NCBI GenBank assembly: GCA_052389755.1
Contig: JBQTHP010000005.1
Span: 1-17,734, forward strand
Length of the DNA stretch: 17,734 bases
Direction: 5' to 3'
Origin: JBQTHP01 sp052389755
GTDB lineage: Bacteria; Pseudomonadota; Gammaproteobacteria; Steroidobacterales; Steroidobacteraceae
Shown here: positions 15,081 to 17,734 of the stretch, one piece after another
Numbering within the stretch: position 1 is the first letter of the stretch
How the letters are laid out: each line of letters starts with the position of its first letter
Program-made: the position numbers and the translations under genes
The notes under the pieces: generated by a model
The model's database searches: none
What the model saw: only the letters and a program-made list of their open reading frames with translations
What the model was told of the DNA's origin: nothing

Positions 15081-16470
15081 GCGCGTGCACTCCTGCCTCA
15101 CCCGCACCGATGAGCTCTTCGAGCTCCGTGACGGCCCGGCGGAAGTGCGCCATGCCGACCGCCACCAGCACGAGGGCCACCGAGCCGACGACGGCGGCCT
15201 CGATGGTCATTGCGTAGCGCAGCTTGCCCGTGTCGCCGAACAGATCGGTCATGAGGCCCACTGGCGGCGGCCCGAGCAACTGGCCGAACATTCCGATGAA
15301 CAGGTAATAGATCGCCACGGCCTGCGATTTCATCTGGCCCGGCGCGATCAGCGTGATCGACGCGGGGCCCGCCGCCCCCGCGGCTGCCTGCCCGATGAAG
15401 GCGAACAGCAGCGCGAGCACCGCGAGCTCCGCACTCGGCATCACGGGGTAAAGCGCGAAGCCGGCCGCAGCGAACGCGAGGCCTACCCACAACGCGCGAA
15501 GCGTCGCGTCGCGGCGTCCTTCGGCGAGCCACCGGTTCATGAGCCGGATGCCGAGCAATGTGCCGATGGGACCGCCGACGAAGAACAGCGTGCCGGTCGC
15601 AACTCCCACCTGCCGCACGTCCCAGTTCCACGTGCGCCCGAAGAGCGCGACGTTCCAGAAGGCGAGAGACCCCATGGTGACGATCGCCGCGGAGCCGATG
15701 AACAGCGCGCCAAAGGCACGCCAGCGTTGGCGGATGTAGCCAAGCGCCGCGCCGAGCGAGGCATGTCCTGCTGCGTCGGCGCGCAGCCCGCGCCGCACCT
15801 GGTCCTGTCGAACGGGTTCGCGAATGGTGAACATGAGGCCCGAGAGCAGGAAGCCCGGCAGCCCCACGAACAGGAATGCCATCTGCCACGCCCGCATTTC
15901 GCCGAAGGCGGGCAGCACGAGCGGCGGCAGTTGCGCGATCGCATGCACGATCGGGCCGCCGAACAGAAACGCCGAGCCCGCACCCAGAAAGGTGCCCGCC
16001 ATGAAGACGCTGATCGCCTTCGCGCGGCGCGTGCGCGGAAAATAATCGCTGATCAGCGAGATGCTGCACGGTGCGACCGCGGCCTCGCCCAGTCCGACGC
16101 CAAGCCGCGCCGCGAAGAGCGGCACGAAGCTGCGCGCGAAGGCGCCGGCCGCCGTCATCGCACACCACAGCCCAATGCCCACTGAGAGAATCATCCGGCG
16201 GCTGTAACGGTCCGCGAGCCAGCCGATCGGCACGCCGACGAAGACATAGAAGATGCCGAACGCCGGACCGAGCAGCAGGCCGATCTGGAAGTCGGTGAGC
16301 TGCAGGTCGCTCTTGATCGAGGGGACGAGGAGGCTCGGCAGGAAGCGATCGATGTACGACACCACCAGGGCGAGCGTCAGGAGCGCCACGACGTACCACG
16401 CGTACTGCGGCGTCGCAGTCAGCGCCGCATGACGGCCGGCGTGGGTGACGCTCAGCGCCCGCTCGCTCAT
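15073..16470 (-). CDS. MFS transporter
   Basis: 465 residues from the ATG at 16470; AAGGGGG lies about 11 bases upstream. The frame stays open to 16515, but the extra residues would cover part of the control region. Twelve hydrophobic segments are visible. The hallmark motif A between TM2 and TM3 is GWLADRYSRR (83-92), and Asp41-Arg42 in VVSYIDRF is the charged TM1 pair seen in the Spinster/anion-cation-symporter side of the superfamily. LGVGLGEAAVAP followed by DYFPRTRRAKAIS is typical of TM4-TM5 in such carriers. It probably moves an organic solute across the inner membrane. As first gene of the operon, and with the TonB receptor downstream, it could complete a two-membrane uptake route, although export cannot be excluded. 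Confidence 0.93.
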   Translation of the reverse strand: MSERALSVTHAGRHAALTATPQYAWYVVALLTLALVVSYIDRFLPSLLVPSIKSDLQLTDFQIGLLLGPAFGIFYVFVGVPIGWLADRYSRRMILSVGIGLWCAMTAAGAFARSFVPLFAARLGVGLGEAAVAPCSISLISDYFPRTRRAKAISVFMAGTFLGAGSAFLFGGPIVHAIAQLPPLVLPAFGEMRAWQMAFLFVGLPGFLLSGLMFTIREPVRQDQVRRGLRADAAGHASLGAALGYIRQRWRAFGALFIGSAAIVTMGSLAFWNVALFGRTWNWDVRQVGVATGTLFFVGGPIGTLLGIRLMNRWLAEGRRDATLRALWVGLAFAAAGFALYPVMPSAELAVLALLFAFIGQAAAGAAGPASITLIAPGQMKSQAVAIYYLFIGMFGQLLGPPPVGLMTDLFGDTGKLRYAMTIEAAVVGSVALVLVAVGMAHFRRAVTELEELIGAGEAGVHAHA

Positions 16471-16522
16471 CGAGGTGCTTGCCCCCTTCTCGCACCGATT
16501 CTGCGCGGCGTGCACGTCAAGG

Positions 16523-16564
16523 CAAACGATTTGATCTGGCCCCAGGTGTGACGATTTGTCACAC
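16523..16564. promoter_or_regulatory. LysR-type operator region: perfect dyad with T-N11-A plus direct repeat
   Basis: GTGTGAC (16546-16552) and GTCACAC (16558-16564) are perfect 7-bp arms around GATTT. The inner T at 16549 and A at 16561 are exactly 11 bases apart and symmetric, the T-N11-A geometry of LysR-family boxes. The octamer ACGATTTG at 16551-16558 in the dyad is repeated at 16526-16533, 25 bp upstream, within the small palindrome CAAACGATTTG (16523-16533). The region lies in the 101-bp gap between the divergent MFS operon and the LysR gene, and the dyad ends seven bases before the regulator start. Binding there should both repress the regulator gene and control the operon. Confidence 0.7.
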
Positions 16565-16571
16565 TTCAGGG

Positions 16572-17519
16572 ATGAAGCGGCTGCCGTCCATGCAGACCCT
16601 CAGGGCTTTCGAAGCCGCGGCGCGCCACGAGAATTACTCGGCCGCCGCGCACGAGCTCGGCGTCACCCACGGCGCGGTCAGCCATCGCATCCGCGAGCTC
16701 GAAACACAATTGGGCGTGACTCTGTTCCGGCGGGCGGGGCGCGCGATGACGCCGTCGCGGGAGGCGGTGACGCTGCTGGTTCAGGTGCGCGAAGCACTGG
16801 ACCTCCTCGAGCGGGCCCTGCCGGGCGACTCCGGGGCGAGCCCGGGCCGTCTCGTCATCGGAATTCATCCGTCGCTTGCGACCCGCTGGCTGATACCGCG
16901 GCTCGGCAAGTTCACGCGCCTGTATCCGCGTGCGACAGTCGAGGTGCGTTCCACCGCGGACCTCGGCGACTTTCTGAGCCAGGGAGTCGACGTTGCGATC
17001 CGCTACGGTGCGGGGGCGTGGCCGAACGCCGCGCGCGAGCGACTTGCCGGGGAGATTCTGTTCCCCGTGTGCGCGCCCGCTTATCGCGAAGCACACCGTC
17101 TGCAAAGGCCGGCCGATCTCGCGCGCTGCCGGTTGCTGCGGCACGCCTGGCAGCCGTGGTCGCCCTGGCTGCGCGCCGCGCGAGTCAGGCTCGCGGAGCC
17201 TACGGAAGGACTCATCCTCAGCGACTCTGCGATGCTGCTCGAAGCGGCCGCTGCGGGCGAAGGCGTGGCGCTCGCGCGCAGCCTGTTCGCCATCGATGAT
17301 CTCGCGAGCGGCAGACTCGTGCGTCTCTTCGACGGCAGCGTCGAGGATACCTTCTCCTATTACGCGCTGTGGCACGCGGGGACGCCGCTGAGCAGTCTCG
17401 GGGCAGCGTTTCGCGACTGGCTGCGCGACGAGCTCGTCACCCAACGCGCGCGTCCCGTGTCGAGGCGGCCGGCGCGCGCGCAACGCGTCGGGCGACGCGC
17501 ACGCAGGGCGGCGCTGTGA
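16572..17519 (+). CDS. LysR-family transcriptional regulator (GcvA-like)
   Basis: 315 residues from the ATG at 16572. The opening MKRLPSMQTLRAFEAAARH matches the usual N-terminus of GcvA-type regulators; an ATG at 16479 would add 31 residues across the operator dyad, so I reject it. The winged helix-turn-helix is about residues 8-66, with SAAAHELGVTHGAVSHRIRE (23-42) as the core helices and LGVTLFRRAGRAMTPS as the wing. A linker helix (67-86) leads to the effector-binding domain (about 93-290) with RLVIGIHPSLATRWLIPRLG and DVAIRYGAG. The C-terminus has an unusually Arg-rich tail (about 292-315). It is divergent from the eight-gene operon and, with the T-N11-A dyad between them, is the likely activator. 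The inducer is probably a substrate or intermediate of that operon. Confidence 0.92.
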   Translation: MKRLPSMQTLRAFEAAARHENYSAAAHELGVTHGAVSHRIRELETQLGVTLFRRAGRAMTPSREAVTLLVQVREALDLLERALPGDSGASPGRLVIGIHPSLATRWLIPRLGKFTRLYPRATVEVRSTADLGDFLSQGVDVAIRYGAGAWPNAARERLAGEILFPVCAPAYREAHRLQRPADLARCRLLRHAWQPWSPWLRAARVRLAEPTEGLILSDSAMLLEAAAAGEGVALARSLFAIDDLASGRLVRLFDGSVEDTFSYYALWHAGTPLSSLGAAFRDWLRDELVTQRARPVSRRPARAQRVGRRARRAAL

Positions 17520-17574
17520 GATTTCCTCGCATGAGTCGCGCGATCCTCAGGACTCTCGCCTGGCTGCGCGACCT

Positions 17575-17734
17575 GTGCGTGACTGCGAAGCGGAAGAAGT
17601 ACTGAACATCTCTCTGGCCCTGCTGCTCGAGCTGTCGGTGGCGCTCGATCGCATCGACCGGCTCGAAAGAGTGCTCGCCGAGCGCACAGGCCTGCCGCTG
17701 CAGGACCTGCGTGCCACGGACTATGCTCAGGGCG
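17575..17734 (+). CDS. Small helical protein, partial at window edge
   Basis: The frame from a GTG at 17575 runs open to the window end (53 codons, no stop). It reads like a real helical protein: NISLALLLELSVALDRIDRL, followed by ERVLAERTGLPLQDLRATDY. Leu/Arg/Glu spacing suggests an amphipathic helix with coiled-coil character. No Shine-Dalgarno is visible and the frame is open further upstream to about 17392, so the start is uncertain. It lies 55 bp after the LysR stop. Its pattern (LLLELS, then R-x-x-R-x-E, then LAxxxG) resembles the 91-residue operon protein at 12864-13139. I cannot name the family. Confidence 0.5.
   Translation, partial: MRDCEAEEVLNISLALLLELSVALDRIDRLERVLAERTGLPLQDLRATDYAQG

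Noticed and set aside
14992..16185. Long + strand open frame opposite the MFS gene, rich in His, Arg and Glu
   Set aside because: The composition is what antisense of a membrane-protein gene gives at high GC; the - strand has MFS motifs and twelve membrane segments.
16479..16571. Upstream start for the LysR regulator
   Set aside because: It would translate the operator dyad, and GcvA-type proteins begin exactly at the MKRLP-like segment at 16572.
17531..17605. 24-codon + strand peptide gene after LysR
   Set aside because: No ribosome site or conserved feature; the alternative frame from 17575 has a much more protein-like helical pattern.
1..17734. CRISPR arrays, tRNAs, rRNAs, insertion sequences, phage or conjugation genes
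   Set aside because: No regularly spaced repeats, no transposase, integrase or structural-RNA pattern was seen on either strand.

Overview
This is a chromosomal-looking stretch of a high-GC Gram-negative bacterium. Most secreted products carry Sec signal peptides, and there is a TonB-dependent outer-membrane receptor, a PQQ-dependent dehydrogenase with a c-type cytochrome, and a HemJ-type haem enzyme. The gene set recalls gammaproteobacteria of the Steroidobacter/Nevskiales type or sphingomonads, but no rRNA or other taxonomic marker is present, so the assignment is tentative. I see no tRNA, rRNA, CRISPR array, insertion sequence or phage gene. Eighteen protein-coding genes are supported, one of them cut by the right edge.

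Left part (1-3355, + strand): a secreted SHOCT-domain protein of unknown function, a periplasmic PQQ-dependent dehydrogenase, a very clear intrinsic terminator, and a periplasmic dihaem cytochrome c of the c4 type. The cytochrome is the obvious candidate electron acceptor for the dehydrogenase. Then, on the - strand (3315-6520), a tightly coupled operon encodes a secreted CocE/alpha-amino-acid-ester-hydrolase-type serine hydrolase, HemJ and a secreted seven-repeat ankyrin protein. The ankyrin gene overlaps the cytochrome gene tail to tail by 41 bp.

Middle (6583-8575, + strand): a small secreted protein with two cysteines, followed by a secreted PhoPQ-activated pathogenicity-related (PqaA-type) alpha/beta hydrolase.

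Right part (8582-16470, - strand): eight genes in one direction, overlapping or separated by at most 18 bp. In transcription order they are an MFS transporter, a double-VOC protein, a SAM methyltransferase, a 91-residue helical protein, a bicupin, a secreted TPR/Sel1-like protein, a TonB-dependent receptor and a secreted ASCH-domain protein. A GcvA-like LysR regulator is divergent (16572-17519). Between regulator and operon lies a perfect 7-5-7 dyad with T-N11-A geometry plus an upstream 8-bp direct repeat. The arrangement reads as a substrate-inducible unit that imports a small molecule across both membranes and modifies it with VOC, methyltransferase and cupin proteins. The substrate cannot be read from the sequence. 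This operon is the best candidate for an undescribed system. A second small helical protein begins at the right edge (17575 to the end) and resembles the 91-residue protein inside the operon.
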